This document shows positions 32,167-44,764 of a stretch of 64,000 nucleotides of DNA, piece after piece. The notes beneath the pieces are model-generated. The model made no database searches and had not been told where the DNA came from. It saw only the letters and a program-made list of their open reading frames with translations. The stretch's first letter is position 1. Each line of letters starts with the position of its first letter. The translations under genes were made by a program, and so were the position numbers. The DNA is from Toxoplasma gondii ME49 (Eukaryota; Apicomplexa; Conoidasida; Eucoccidiorida; Sarcocystidae), in the NCBI RefSeq assembly GCF_000006565.2, contig NC_031479.1, positions 3,374,289-3,438,288 on the forward strand, read 5' to 3'.

Positions 32167-34458
32167 CTTCGCGCAACAGAAGAGACGAAGAGAAGAGAGA
32201 CTTGCGCCAGAGCTTGAGAGGGGAAAGACGAAGAGGCGACTGCAACAACGCGCGGAACGGGGGAAGAGCGGCGGAGAGAACAGAAGAGAGAGAAGATAGG
32301 GGAGAGAAACACAAAAAGCTGCGCCCCAGAGAAGAGGAAGCCGGGAGGAGCCTTTGAGGCAGAGGAGAAGTTGCAGCAAAGTCCCTGAGAATGATGGCGA
32401 GGGCAGGGAGGTCGGGAAGACGAAGAAGTTGAGAAAGCTCGAAGACAGCCGGGGGGATCTGTGGTCCGTCAAAGACGCTCGCAGGGAGAACAGCTGAGAC
32501 GCGCGGGCTCTCCTTCCCAGAGGACCCAAGGGACGAAGAAGACGCGAAATGTAGAAAAGAGAGGCCGATGAAGAACGCCCGAAAAGAGCGCCTGCTTCGT
32601 CATGGTCCAGGTCGGAACATGCACGCAGTGTCTCGACAGAGGGAGACGGAATGCATCGTTCTTCCTTCCCACTGTGTCGACCTTTCTGCTGCTCTTCCAC
32701 CTGCTCACTTTATCCTCTGCTGTCGCTTCTCGCTGTCTTCTTTGTACCACTCTTATCTATTCTTTCTACTCGCGAGGCTCTCGCGTTTATCAAGTCTCTA
32801 CCTCTCTTCCCCCGCAGCCTTCGGAGGTGCCGCTTCACGGGCGGTTCTCCGTTTTTCTCTTCTGTCTCTCTTTCTTCTGCGTCGGTCTCGACCCGGCTGC
32901 AGGTCCGCTCGCGTCGGGGGTACCGAAGAAGAGAACAGAAGAGACAACCATGGCAGAAGCGAGAGGAAGACGAACAAGTCGGAGAGAAGCGCCGGGCAGA
33001 GCAAAGGGGACGCAGGCGAGAGGAGGCGACACGGAGGGAAGAAAACGGAGAGTAGAGCGAACCATATGGGGAAGAGCAAGGAAAGAGGAGCAGAGAGAGG
33101 CGGTGAGGAGAAACAAAGGAAAGATTGCAGAAAAGGGAGGCGCGGACAGGAGAAGACGAGACAGACCCACGGTTGCTTCTTTCGGGAAGAGGAACCGAGC
33201 CTGGGCAGCAGAGAAAGGCAGGCGGAACGCAAGTCGTCTCCCTTTTTCTTCCTGGCAAAGACAAGCAATACAGAAGCACTGGGCTCGCAGAATGCCACGG
33301 AAACCCTTCGCTGAGAAAGAGGAACAGGAGTTTTCGACTTGACACAACAGCGCAGCAGCGCAGCTGCACAGCTGCGACAGCGCTCAGGGGCAACGGCTAG
33401 GCGAGAAAGGAAAGCAAAGAGGAGTTCCGGGAGACGAAAACGGCGAGGTGCAGACGCGCGGATACCTGAAGCCGATTGAGAGAAGAAATCAGTTAACCGA
33501 AAAAAGAACTTCTTGGGCTTGCGAGAGAAACACACATCATCCTCAATCCATGCTCCTCGGCCTGCATGCAGAGTTGGGTGACAAGCCGCGAAACAAACGA
33601 CCAGGGTCAAACACACTTCCTAGGAAACGCAGAGAAACGAGACACACTGAGTCTCGTTGATTTCACGAAAAAAATTCTGTTTCGATCGTTGCTCTCCGCA
33701 GTTTTCAGAGAGAGAGAAAACTCAGAGGAGAGAGAAAGAGAAAGCCACAAGACACTCTCAAAGAGGAGGCACCCGTACAATTCGATCTCCTCTCCCACTG
33801 CACGAGACGCTCCCTCGTCTTCATCTCTCGTCTTCATCTCTCTTTCCTTCTCTCTTTCCTCTTCTCTATCTTCTCTTTCTTCTCTGTTTGCCGTTTCGTC
33901 TGCTTCCTCTCGTCCTACTCTCTCTTCCGTTCCTCTGTTTTCTTTCTCTGCTGATGTTTGTCTCCGACCCTCGAGGCCTCTCTCTTTTGATCTGCGGACT
34001 GTCTCAACACCTCCAGCTCGACAGAGCCTCGGACTGTTTCCTACCTGCGAAGAGGAACGAACAGCTTTCCCTTCAAAGGCTTTGTCAACTCTTCAGCTTG
34101 CAAAGGCCGCCTTCCTGCAGGTGATCGCCTCTATATCAAGTTCGACTTTCTTTTTCGTCGAAGCCGTTACGGCTGAGATGGCTGTGAACAGCGCAAGCCT
34201 CTCGGCAGAATCTACGCAGCAGGAAAAGCAGCAAACACCCAGAGAGCCCGCGAGAACTAGAGAGGACGAAGGATTCGATATCTTATTGCGATGGTGGTCG
34301 TCCTCAAAAAAACTAGTGCCACAGCTGTCATCTCTCAATCTTCATCCCGAGTACTCTCACCCGTAAATCTCCTAGGATCTACACACACAAAAATCTTTCT
34401 GGACACCCACATATACAGACATATGCATATATAGCGAGTTACGCATGTGTGCAAAGAC

Positions 34459-34499
34459 ATATATATATATATATATATATACATATATATATGTATACA

Positions 34500-34530
<31 letters not shown>
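34459..34530. repeat. AT-rich microsatellite upstream of MUTYH
   Basis: Pure AT runs interrupted by single ACAT/GTAT units, in the presumed leader or promoter. Confidence 0.9.
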
Positions 34531-34531
<1 letters not shown>

Positions 34532-34587
34532 CATGTAGGTATATATGGTGTGTGAGGTGTTTGGATCGGTTTGTGAAGGTATTTCCA

Positions 34588-34601
34588 GGTGTACATACAC
34601 C
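34588..34601. repeat. Dispersed near-palindrome GGTGTACATACACC
   Basis: Copy in the presumed 5' leader of MUTYH, about 190 bases before the start codon. Confidence 0.85.
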
Positions 34602-34788
34602 TGACGGAGAGACCCAGAAGTGGAGAGGGCGACTTCTCTCGCAGAGCGTCTGACACAGGGGAAGGAGGTCTGCCAGGAAACGCTCCTTCGCTCTCTTTTC
34701 GCGTTGTCGACCTCTCGAGTTTCTTTAGCTCCTGAAATGCTGCGAGACGGTGGCACAGACACAGCAGAGACGCTGGGAAACGCCCAAG

Positions 34789-37700
34789 ATGGGGAGGACC
34801 TGCCCAAGTGAGACAAGCGAAGGCGGACGCGGGGTGTCTCCGCCACCTGAAACCTACTGTCTCTCACCTGATTCACCCACCTCTGTGGGGACTGATCTCT
34901 CTGCTTCTGCTTCTCTCTCTTCTTCTGCGGGTGCGGAGCCTCCTTCGTGCAGCGACATGGAAGACCTGGAGTTGCTTAGACTGGCCTGCGAAGACTGTGG
35001 CGCCTGCATGGCGTATCACCACCGTCGCGTTCTTCCGGACGTCTCTGCTCTGACGGATTTCCGGCTTTCTCTGCTCTCGTGGTTTGACGCGCATCGCCGA
35101 AGACTCCCTTGGAGGTGAGCCCCGACGTCGTTTCTCCTCCCTTCACACACGAAGCGAGATACAGTCCGCGTCAGAGTGTCTGTACAGCACTTGGTTTCTC
35201 CATTTGCCTTCCACCGTGCACTGCTTCTTTCGCTGTGCCTGCTTTACGCGAAGCTCTGTTCGGATCTCCTCGCTGCTTCGTGTCTCGGCCTCTCCAGTGT
35301 TTTCCGTCCGTCTTCTCCCTTAGATGTCTTGTCTTTTTGTGGAGCCTCGTGTTTCCTTCATCGCCTCGCATGCGTCTCTGCGTCCTCGCCCCTTCTCGCC
35401 TGCGTGCGTTGTTGTTCTTGTCTCCTCCTTTGCCTCTCTTCTTCGCTCTGGGACTGTTCTTCGAGACCGTGTACCTGTCGTTCTTCCTTTTTGTCTTGCG
35501 CATGTCCTCCCCCTGCTGGTCTCTGGCTTTCTTCTCTGTTTTCCGGTGCTCTCTCCTTTTCTTGACCTCTTGACCCTGTCTCTTTCTCCTTGCTTCGTGT
35601 CGCCGGCTTGCCGTGGACCTCTCTGCATGCCGTGCATGCACTCCAAACAGGCTTGACTCTCGCCTGTTCTTTTTTGAGGGGACCGTCCTTCCCGCGGGTT
35701 CGCGCAGTTCGATGAGAAGCGCTGCGGAGGAGAAGTGTACCGCACAAAGAAACATAGACAGCTACTACGGTGCCGTTCTGTTGGACAGCAGAGCCTCGGC
35801 TGGCTTAAGTCTCGTCGAGATGAGACTTCGAGGAGAAACAAGAGAACTTTTCAGCTGTTTCTCCTGGCGCAATGCTTCCCCGCAGAGGCGACTCGCCGCC
35901 GTTTACGTCTTGGAATGAAACACGCGCAGCCACAGCGGGGCGGCAACCCAGCAAGAAGAAAGGCGAGGGCGGAACATCCACTCCTTCGATTCTCCGTTTC
36001 TTCGCGAAGCAACCGAAAACCTGCATGAAACGCAACTCACCCCAGGGCTCGTCCGGCTTCCTCTCTTGTTCTTCCTCGTCTTCATCTTCTTCTTGTTCTC
36101 CCTGCTCTTCGTCTTCTTCTCCTTGCTCGTCCGCCTCTTCTTCCTCTTGTTCTCGCTCTGCTGGCGCTAACTGCAGGGAGGCAGACCTGCATGCATGTGC
36201 CCCGTCACCGCCGTCTGAGCCTCGACGTGTTCAGTCTGTGAGCGTTGCGGCCTGCGGCGAAGCGGAGAAAATCGCGAAACTAAATCGAGGAGAAGCACAG
36301 GAGAAAGTAGACAGAGCAGGAAGCAAGGAGGCAACGCGGCGCGTATCCCCCTATGGTGTGTGGGTGAGCGAGGTCATGCTTCAGCAGACGCAAGTCTGCA
36401 CGGTCATTGATTACTGGCAAAGATGGTAGGTCCACCTACTCGGCTGTTTGCTCGTTTCCTAAACACTCTTCTAGAAGTCGTTTCTCTCCACTTTCTACAG
36501 AGAGACCTTCACTTTCGTTCAGTGTGTGTCTCTGTTCCCTCTACACTTTATGGACGCATGCATATACATATATATATGCATATATAATCTATATATATAT
36601 ATGTATGTATGTATGTATGTATCTTGATAAACATGTTTTATGTCTGTGTTTTAGAATATATTGAATTGAGCACGCATGCATTGGGACTTGGTAGTGAATG
36701 GCCTTCTCTCTCAGCTGAACCGTTTGTTTTCCGGAAAGCGGTTCATCAGTATTTGATTGCCCGTTGGGTGCACTGTTGCAGAGACAGCGGATCTGGCTAG
36801 GTGGCGACTGCTGCATGCAGTTGTTTAGCCCAGTTCGAAGCACTGCTTCCGCCGCGAGAATGCCAGAAGCCTTGAGCCAGAAACATGTACATCGAAGGAT
36901 GCATGCGTTTCGATCTACATTCTCTGCGCAGCTGCCGGCGCTTCTGTGCTCCTCTGTGTGTGTCTTCCTATCTATGTGAAGGCCGTTCTGTTTGTGTGGG
37001 TTCCGCTTTCAGACGGTGGCAAACTCAAAAGGACTTGTTTCCCTCACCCTTGGTGGATCGTTTCGCCACCCCGTGTGTGGAGAGTCGCTTGTCTTTTCTC
37101 CCCTGTTTTATTTTTCGTTTTCTTTTTTCAGGATGTCTCGGTGGCCGACAGTCGGCGACTTAGTCAAGGCAACCGAGGAGGAAGTTTCGCAGATGTGGAG
37201 TGGACTAGGCTACTACCGCCGGTGAGAAGAAAGGGAGAACGCGTGTCTTCTGCCTCGTTTTGCACTGCTCAGAGACCTATGGAGACAGGCGAAGAAGCTG
37301 GGGGCCTGCAAACCTCGACATGCATGAAATTTCCAAAAAGGCACCCTCTCTGCTTTGTTCAGGGCAAGGCAACTGCTGAAGGGCGCCCAGACGGTTGTGC
37401 AGGAGTTTGACGGCGAGGTGAGAGTTGCGTGCCTTTTGCTTTTTTCGTGATATTTGTAAACAGCGTCACACCTCGCAGCCTTCTCGCAATGCTACTAAGC
37501 GACCTGTGTCTTTAAACTGTTCTCCCAAGGAGAAAGGCAGAAGCCACAGACTTCATGCAGTCTGCACGAATATTCGCTCCTCGTCAGCGGAATGAGGACG
37601 GACGAGAGAGAGAACGAGGTGAAAGAGAGAGAGGAAAGAGAGAGAAAGACAGACGAAAGAGCGACGACATGGAAGAGAAGTGTGGGGTGCTTTCGTCGTT

Positions 37701-40700
37701 AAAGAATAAGAAAAGCGAGGGCCAACGGCGACTATCAAAGTGATTCTCTTGATGTTTGTACTGCTTGTTTTCTGCTGTGCGTTGTAGCCTTCTGATCTAT
37801 CTAGTGTAGCCGGCCATAAGACGGAACCTGCGAGATAGATCACTGTATCTTGGCTGGCTGTAGGTTGGAGTCGAGATGTCAAGAAAGACGACCGTTCTGA
37901 GTCTCGACCCGGGTGTATGAGAAACTGTTGCGAACTTTGAATCTAAGAGAAAGCGTCTCCGCCGCATTAATCTCCAACAGTAAACCGAGTCCTGCCCCGC
38001 GTGTCTGGGACGTTTCAGGGTGTTTTTCGCTCAGCCATTTGCTGCTTGCATGCGCTCTCTCACGCTCTCACGCTTCACCTGTTGACAGCCGAGCTGCCGA
38101 CAGTTTGCTGGGTGGCTTTTTGCTGGTTATGAGGGCTCGGAGATTTCTCTAGGCTGTTGCCTTCAGACGGCCCCCAACATCTCCTGTGACGTCACCGTAC
38201 TCAGCTTTGCGTTCGCGTTCTGCTGTTTCTTGTTCTGCTTTTTTCGATCGCCTTCGTGCTCTCTCTTCGTCTCGTTCGTCCTCTTGGTTCCTGTTCTCTC
38301 TGTGCTTCGCTGTATGCTTCTGTTCTGCGTTCCGTTCCGCTTCTGGGCGACGCCTCGCGGAGGCCTCGTGGACGGGGAGTGAGTGCACACCGAGGGGGAG
38401 AGTTTCCTTTCGCTCTGACTTTTGCTCAGTTGCCTGGCGACGTCGAGAAGCTGCTGTCCATACCTGGCATTGGGCCGTACACGGGAGGGGCGATTTCAGC
38501 AATTGCGTTCGGAAACAGAGCCGCTGCTGTCGACGGAAATGTGTTGAGAGTTCTCGCGCGCTTGCTAGGTAACAGCCTGGTTCCCGCGGAAAGCATGCTT
38601 TCTTCAGACAGAATCGCGTTCACAAAGCCACGCAGTTGAGTGCATTGCTTCATAAAAGTGCACATCCAACTCGTTATATATACATATATATATATATATG
38701 CATATGTATGTATATGCATATGTATATGTATATGCATATGCATATGTATATCTGCATTTATAGGTATATGCATTTATTTACATGCATTTTGATGTATACA
38801 TAACAATATATATATATATATATATATATGCATATGTATTCTGCACAGCACTGCCACTTGGAACACACGGAGGCTTTGACGCTGCGAAAACGACAGTGTC
38901 GCGTACTTGACTGTGAGGAAGTGGATCTTCTCTGATGCGAGTTCGCATTTGTTTACAGAAAGGCCATCTATGCGAATGCGTCAGCTTGGGGAGTTTCTTC
39001 ATGTTGTGCGTCTTGCGCTGTCAACGTATTTTTTCTTCTGCGATTCTTCTCCTCGTCTGCTGTTTCTCCTGCTGAGTTGGCTGCAGGCCTCGCGGCGCCG
39101 GCAGACAGTCGTGCTCTCGCCATGTTCTGCAGGTGAGAAGGAGGAAAGAGGAACGCTGCCCGTTTCCAGACAACTCAGGCGAGATCTCTCCGACAAAGAG
39201 CTGACGGAGCTCGACTCGCGCTCTCCAGCAAATGCACTTTCTTCGGTAGATGCGCCTTCCTTGCCCTCATTGGAGAGCTCCGGAAGCCGGGAAAATAAGA
39301 AGCAGGGGCACAAACACGCGAAGAGACAACCGGGTGTCAGTACACCTCCACATCACCACACTCTGTGAGGCATATGTACACAATACATATGCATATACAT
39401 ATGCATATACATATATATATATATACATATACGTATATATATATATATGTACATGCACATATGTGTGTATTTAAACAGAGACTGGGGTAATTTTGTGAAT
39501 GGTATGGAGTGGTTCGGAAAGCATAGTGCGGAGGAGAGTGTTTGCGCGCTTGTGTCTGTGCTCCCGCGTCCATTTCCATCTTTTGAAGAGCCTACAAAGA
39601 GCTCTACACTTCCCCGCCTCGACCGACGGGTGTATTCGGGCAGGTCGAGATCTGTATGGCAACCCCAGTCTGTCTGTCTTGAAAAAATACACACATATGC
39701 AGACGCATGTAAGTCTCTCTTCACGCATGTGTGCAGAACGCTTGTCGCTTTCCGTTTCGACTGCTTCCCCGTGTTGTTCTGCACTGTTCGTTCAGCAGAG
39801 AGTTGATCAGCCTTTTCAGGGCATGTCTCTTTGTCGCTGTCTGCACAGCCGATGGATGCCGCCGTTTTTAGACCCGCGACGGCCAGGAGCTTCGACGGAG
39901 GCGTTGATCGAGCTGGGCGCTACAATTTGCACTCCTCGCGCGCCTTCTTGTCTCTCTTGCCCAGGTAGTAGAGTTCTCTTCTTGTCCTAATTGAAGATGC
40001 CCCAATGAGGAAGGATACTTCACCGTCAGACCGCCTACATGACCTAGGTCAAGAATGATGCCTGGAGACAGTCTGTGCAGAGCTTCCTGTCTCTCTCGTC
40101 CTAGAGAAAACCATCGTTCTGTTATCCGTCCTGTTTCCTGTCGTCTGACGTACACCTGAGCACAGGCACTTTCTCAGCCTTCCCCACACATGTGGTCCAC
40201 ACAACGAAGTGTATGTACAGCCCTCTGTATGTGTCTGAGCATGCCAATGCATATCGTTTCGTGTACATTTATGCATGTGTATTTGGACTGAAGCGGATGT
40301 GCGTCCTTCGTCATGTGTAGATATTTCAGTGATCCTGAGGTTTCGCGCATCCCCTCATCTGCCTGGAAACGTCTGTGCGTGTGTTTCGAAGGTAGGGCGA
40401 CTGCTTTAGTTTCGCGGCATTTCAAGCGTTCTTTGGGCTCTCGTGTTCTTTGCCAGTTCGACAGTTTTGCCTCGTAAACCGAGAGGCAAAGTCAGGCACC
40501 TCTGCCTGCGAGGCGCGGCGCGAGATCCACTCGGCAGACTGCAAGCTGTGCATTCCTTTCGCAGAAGCGCAGGTGAGTGTTGAACATTTTTGAGGAGCGA
40601 ATCTTCATTCGAGAGGCATCAGAGAAACTCGCGAGTATCGTGTCACTTTTTCTTGTGCAGGAAGACACCGTAAACACAGGAACAAACGTTTCAAGCGGCT

Positions 40701-42296
40701 TCTCTATGCCCATGCCTAGTTGCCGGAACATGTGTGAATAGATCCACGTGTACTCTGATCTCTCATATATAGATATACGTGTATATGTATCTATACGTAT
40801 GTATATGTATGTATATGTATGTATATGTATGTAAATAGTTGTTCCTGAATGCCGGATGCCTTCATCGGAATGTGTATCGTTTTAGATATGTGTGTTTTGA
40901 AACCGAGTTTTCCTGTTTTGTTTCTTTCCCACGACTCTGTGCAAGTGAGGAGTGTCCCTGTTTCATTGTGTATCCAGAGGCCAAAGAAAGGCGTCTCCTC
41001 ACAGCGTCTTTATTTGCGACGCATGCACACATCTGTGTAACGAGGACCAGGGGTTCCGAGCCGTTTGCATGCGTTCTGGAAAAGCGTAGCTTCTCCTAGG
41101 CCCCAGATCACTCAAGAATTTGACAGATGTTTGAATCGGCATCTGCGTTTCCTGAAAAGAGACTTGAACCACAAGGTGCTTTCTTGCGTCATGTTTGCGC
41201 CTTGCATGCTTGGTTTTTACATACTCGCGAGCGCTTCAGGACATTTCTTTCTGTCTTTCGTGTGCCATCTCTCGCCTTTTCTTCGCAAAGGCGGCCGTTC
41301 GCGAACGACAGCAGGCAGCGTATCCCGTGGCGAAAGCGACGAAAAGCCGTCCTGAAGAATCCTACGTCGTGCTGTGCGTCACACGAGTTCCTGGAGAGCG
41401 CGAAGACGCAGACGCGCATTCGACAGGTCGACGCGGACATTCCTCCAACTCCACAAAGAGCCAAATTGCATGCGGAGAAGACAGGCACACGAGTGGACAG
41501 GTTCGGGAACGCGAGTTCGAACAGTGGGAGATTCTCCTGAGGAGACGCCCGAGCGCCGGCTTGCTCGCCGGACAGCTCGAAGTGCCAAGTTGCTTGCGAA
41601 GCCGCACACAGGGTGCGAAAACGCCGGAAGAAAAAAAGGCAGCGACTCTGAAAAAAAGGAAACGACCTGTTTGCGAAGGAGATGCAGACGAAGAAGACAC
41701 TTGCTCGGCGTCTTCAGATGTCGTAGACATCACCGAGGACGTGACCGGCAATCGTCCGAACACCCACGAAGCAAGATCTCAACAGACAACAGAAGCGGCG
41801 ACACAGACGAAAGAGGAGACAGAGACGCAGGCGGAGACAGAGAAGGAGAAAGAGACAAGAAATGAGACAGATAGGAGGCTGGGAATAAGCCTTGTGCCTG
41901 AAGGGAGCGGCCGGGGAGAGAGTTCTGAATTGGTGCGACGTGGAGAAAGGGAGAACGCGACAACGACGCTAAAAAAACAACAGCGAGAGGGCGCTGGCGA
42001 GACACGATTTAAAAGTTCAAACAATACACAGAAAGTGGGTTTTGTGCGCATGCATAGACCCAGATACGTACACACAGATTCGAGGGGGAAATGTTTTCAC
42101 AGGTTTCTTCCATACACGCCACAGCGGTAGAGCTCTAGGGATGGTGTCAGAAGCTGCGAGAGAGAGAGGGGTCGTATGGACCGCGATATCTCTGCAGGTG
42201 CTCACATTTTTGAGATTTCACTGCGTTGACAGCAGGCAATGATAAACTTACACGGAACGCCCTGAGCATGTTTGTCACTTCACAAAACGACACCGG

Positions 42297-42329
<33 letters not shown>

Positions 42330-44764
42330 CATAGAAAGATCTATATGCATATATATACATATTTAAATCCACGTATTATAGCAGTGCGTGTCTATATAAA
42401 TGTATGTATGTATGTATCTGTTGATATGTACGTGAAGAAAGATCAAGGTAGAAATCACCATCAGGCGCGCGACGCCAGCCTGCCCGTGTTTGGAAACTCT
42501 ACTGACACTGAGCCACACTTTGCCAAGCGAAGATTTCTTTACGAGTTGTCACTTCGTTCTGTTTGCTTGTAGAATTGCGACTTTTGATATTGGCTGAGGA
42601 ACGCAGCCGTCTTCCGTTGGTTTTGTGTTGTTCTACCTGGACGACGCGAAGAGCGCCGGAAACAAAGGAGTTTCCGTCTTCTCCAGTGTACTTTTGGTTC
42701 CTCTTTTGCATGTTTCTCTGTTTTGCAGGCGCTCCGTGAGCTTGCGCAAGAGCTCCAAACGGCCGCGGTAATCGCTGGGAACCCTGTCTTTGTAAGACCC
42801 GCGTTTCTTCGAGAAAAAGCTCTTGTCCCAGTGATGCGTATTACCAATTCAGTGGTGCCCAAACGTAGGAAGCCTGTCTTATAAGGTAGAACGGGGATTC
42901 TAGCTTCACATTTTTATCCGAGCGGTGTTGCTCTCTTTTAGGGGTCTTCAACAGTCCACTGGATTGCTCGCGTACAGCAATCCTAAACAAGGCTACTCCA
43001 CATCGGTTGTGATCGAGGCGCCATTTGTGGGCGGTGGGAGTAGTCTTCTGAGACGGGAGTATTTAGAAGCTCTTGCATTGACTGAAAGTTTCATTCGATT
43101 TCCATGATTCAAGATTAGCTGTACGATTCAAGAAATGCACTTACAATGTCACCGTCGCATATCGATCCTGATTCGCAAAAGGCATTCGGCTTTAATAGGA
43201 GTTCAAGAGGAACAACCGGTGAAGACTCAGACCTTTTTCCACGCGCGACCCGACTTACTTGACCAAGGTTTTACATTGCTGCGGGTGATTCGCTGTAGAA
43301 ACGTACTTTTATGTCGACCAAAAGGCTGCGAACGCTTTTGCCTTGTGAGGCGATCTGGGCAGGTGCCTCCAGTGTATACATGTGACCACAGTTGCTCAGA
43401 TAGTTGTTCCGATGTGGAGACAACTGGACGTTCTTGTCACGGAAGAACGCAGACAATCGATTTTTCGAAAGCTTCACACCCACGGGGGCACTTTCCGCCG
43501 TTTTTCGTTCCAGTTGTCTGTTTTTGAATCTGCTTTGCTCGATTGGAGGCCTCTCGACCAACTCGTAGGTTTTTGCAGGCGGGATCGCGCTTTTGAACGA
43601 CGGTTCGCGGCTTTGCTGGGAATCGAGATCGTCATCTTGTTGTTTTTTCCGTAGTGTGTTACCTGCTCGTTCTGCGTCCTTTCTGCCACAAGTGCGTGTC
43701 TCAGGTCGGTCGCGATTGGATCCGACAAATCTGCCGGGTTCTCCGACCGTGTGCATTTTCAGGTAGGGGAAGTTACTCACACTTTCAGCCACGTTCAGCA
43801 CGAGCTGAAACTGTTCTGGATAGAGAGCAACGATGCCGAGACGCTCTCCAACATTCGAGCGACTCCGGACGAGTGCAAACAGGAAAAGCAGGTGAAACGG
43901 AGCGGCAGCGACTTCAGGAGACAACTGGAATGGATCCCACTGAAACAAGCATTTGTGAGTGCGAAAAAACGCAGAGAAAACACAGGCTTCGACGGGTTTC
44001 CGGTTCATCAACGGAGAAGTAGGAAATACAGATAGGCTGCGTAGATTAAAGTTCGGTTACCATCTGTTTTCGTTAATATATCCCGCTAATTTAATAAAAC
44101 ATCACTATGTTGTTCATTGTAAGAGCGCAACTTCCTTGCCAGTTAGATTGACGCACTCTATACAGACACAGAAACCACTCCGAATACGCGAGTCCGCCGC
44201 GCGGCGAAGCTCGGAGTGACCGAAATGGGTTTCTCAGCATTTCCCGAAATGCGATGTGAAACACTTGCGGCGTTCTTCGCTCCCGAAAACAACTACCAGA
44301 TCGGGAGTTGTTGCGCGCCTTGAGTGCCGGTTCGCAACCTGTTTTTCTTCAAACACACGTTTCCGAGGAGGCGCGTGTGCCGCTTTCCACATTTGTGTAG
44401 AAACCGCAAATGATGAACCGTAAGTTATTGACTTCTTGCGGCACATTGCTCATTTACGCAGCCCTGCTCGCATTTCAGACGAGCGAAAAAGGTTTGGCCC
44501 GGCAATTTGGGAAGGCGAAAGAGTTAAATGTACTTTAGGGATTCCCCAGAAAGGCTCACAGAGGCCTGCTTGCTTGCTGACGTCCGCTGCTTGTGTGACT
44601 CGGCACAGGATCTTTGTCACTCAACGTACACAACCAAGGTCCTGCAGGCGTTGACGGACTTTTTACGGCTACGCGGAGATTCTTCGAAGAGAAAACTCGT
44701 GAAATCGAACATCAAGCGAGAGGCAAAGCTCCAGCCGTCCCTGCCTAGTCGCTTCCTTGGGTGA
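34789..44764 (+). CDS. MUTYH: A/G-specific adenine DNA glycosylase (MutY homologue), 12 exons
   Basis: Exons 34789-35114, 36177-36425, 37132-37221, 37363-37417, 38430-38568, 39087-39132, 39849-39964, 40457-40572, 41291-about 42034, 42729-42767, 43763-43954, 44609-44764 give about 755 residues in consistent phase. The fold starts at [31 protein letters not shown] holds the catalytic Glu (about 174); [15 protein letters not shown] is the helix-hairpin-helix; [13 protein letters not shown] holds the catalytic Asp (about 275). Cys at 329, 336, 339 and 345 form C-x6-C-x2-C-x5-C for the [4Fe-4S] cluster. The C-terminal NUDIX-like 8-oxoG recognition domain shows [31 protein letters not shown] and [12 protein letters not shown] long acidic low-complexity insert (about 41600-42030) sits in that domain. 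The enzyme removes A mispaired with 8-oxoG. The end of exon 9 and the acceptor of exon 12 are the least certain; the upstream frame to 34750 has no ATG. Confidence 0.9.
36561..36622. repeat. AT and (GTAT)n microsatellite, MUTYH intron 2
   Basis: ATATAC/TATATA tract followed by five GTAT units. Confidence 0.9.
38677..38835. repeat. AT/GCATAT microsatellite block, MUTYH intron 5
   Basis: About 160 bases of ATATAT, GTATAT and GCATAT units with a long pure AT run at its 3' end. Confidence 0.9.
39333..39346. repeat. Dispersed near-palindrome, variant GGTGTCAGTACACC
   Basis: Copy in a MUTYH intron (39133-39848). Confidence 0.65.
39370..39472. repeat. AT-rich microsatellite, MUTYH intron 6
   Basis: CATATGCATATA units, then AT runs; same intron as the near-palindrome at 39333. 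Confidence 0.9.
40781..40834. repeat. 10-bp GTATATGTAT tandem repeat, MUTYH intron 8
   Basis: One copy, one diverged copy (CTATACGTAT), then three perfect consecutive copies. Confidence 0.9.
42298..42327. repeat. (AT)15 microsatellite, MUTYH intron 9
   Basis: Uninterrupted AT dinucleotides. Confidence 0.95.
44176..44218. repeat. Inverted repeat with GC palindrome in the last MUTYH intron
   Basis: CACTCCGA (44176-44183) pairs with TCGGAGTG (44211-44218). The perfect 12-base palindrome CGCCGCGCGGCG (44195-44206) lies inside the loop. It does not fold as a tRNA cloverleaf. Function unknown. Confidence 0.5.

Larger units (their letters stand above)
32167..34788. other. Divergent leader / promoter region between AP-2 sigma and MUTYH
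   Basis: 2.6 kb between the two start codons, which point away from each other. It contains long stretches of pyrimidine-rich sequence on the sense strand of each gene (minus side about 32170-33350, plus side about 33780-34080), typical of long coccidian 5' leaders and initiator regions. It also has an AT microsatellite at 34459-34530 and one dispersed near-palindrome at 34588. ORFs of 246-272 codons here are Ser/Leu/Phe or Arg/Glu runs produced by this composition and are not called as genes. Confidence 0.5.

Noticed and set aside
32602..33342. 246-codon plus-strand ORF with a hydrophobic start
   Set aside because: The Arg/Lys-rich remainder is the complement of the pyrimidine-rich AP-2 sigma leader; no domain and no splice continuity.
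33566..34366. 266-codon plus-strand ORF before MUTYH
   Set aside because: Ser/Leu/Phe runs from a CT-rich leader; it ends before an AT microsatellite and does not join the MUTYH frame by a recognisable splice.
38677..38835. Regularly spaced repeats resembling an array
   Set aside because: Simple AT/GT microsatellite without unique spacers; not CRISPR, and the genome is eukaryotic.
44609..44764. Treating the final MUTYH exon as a separate short gene
   Set aside because: It joins in phase 0 to [11 protein letters not shown], and its STYTTKVL segment aligns with the STAMKKVF region near the C-terminus of animal MUTYH.
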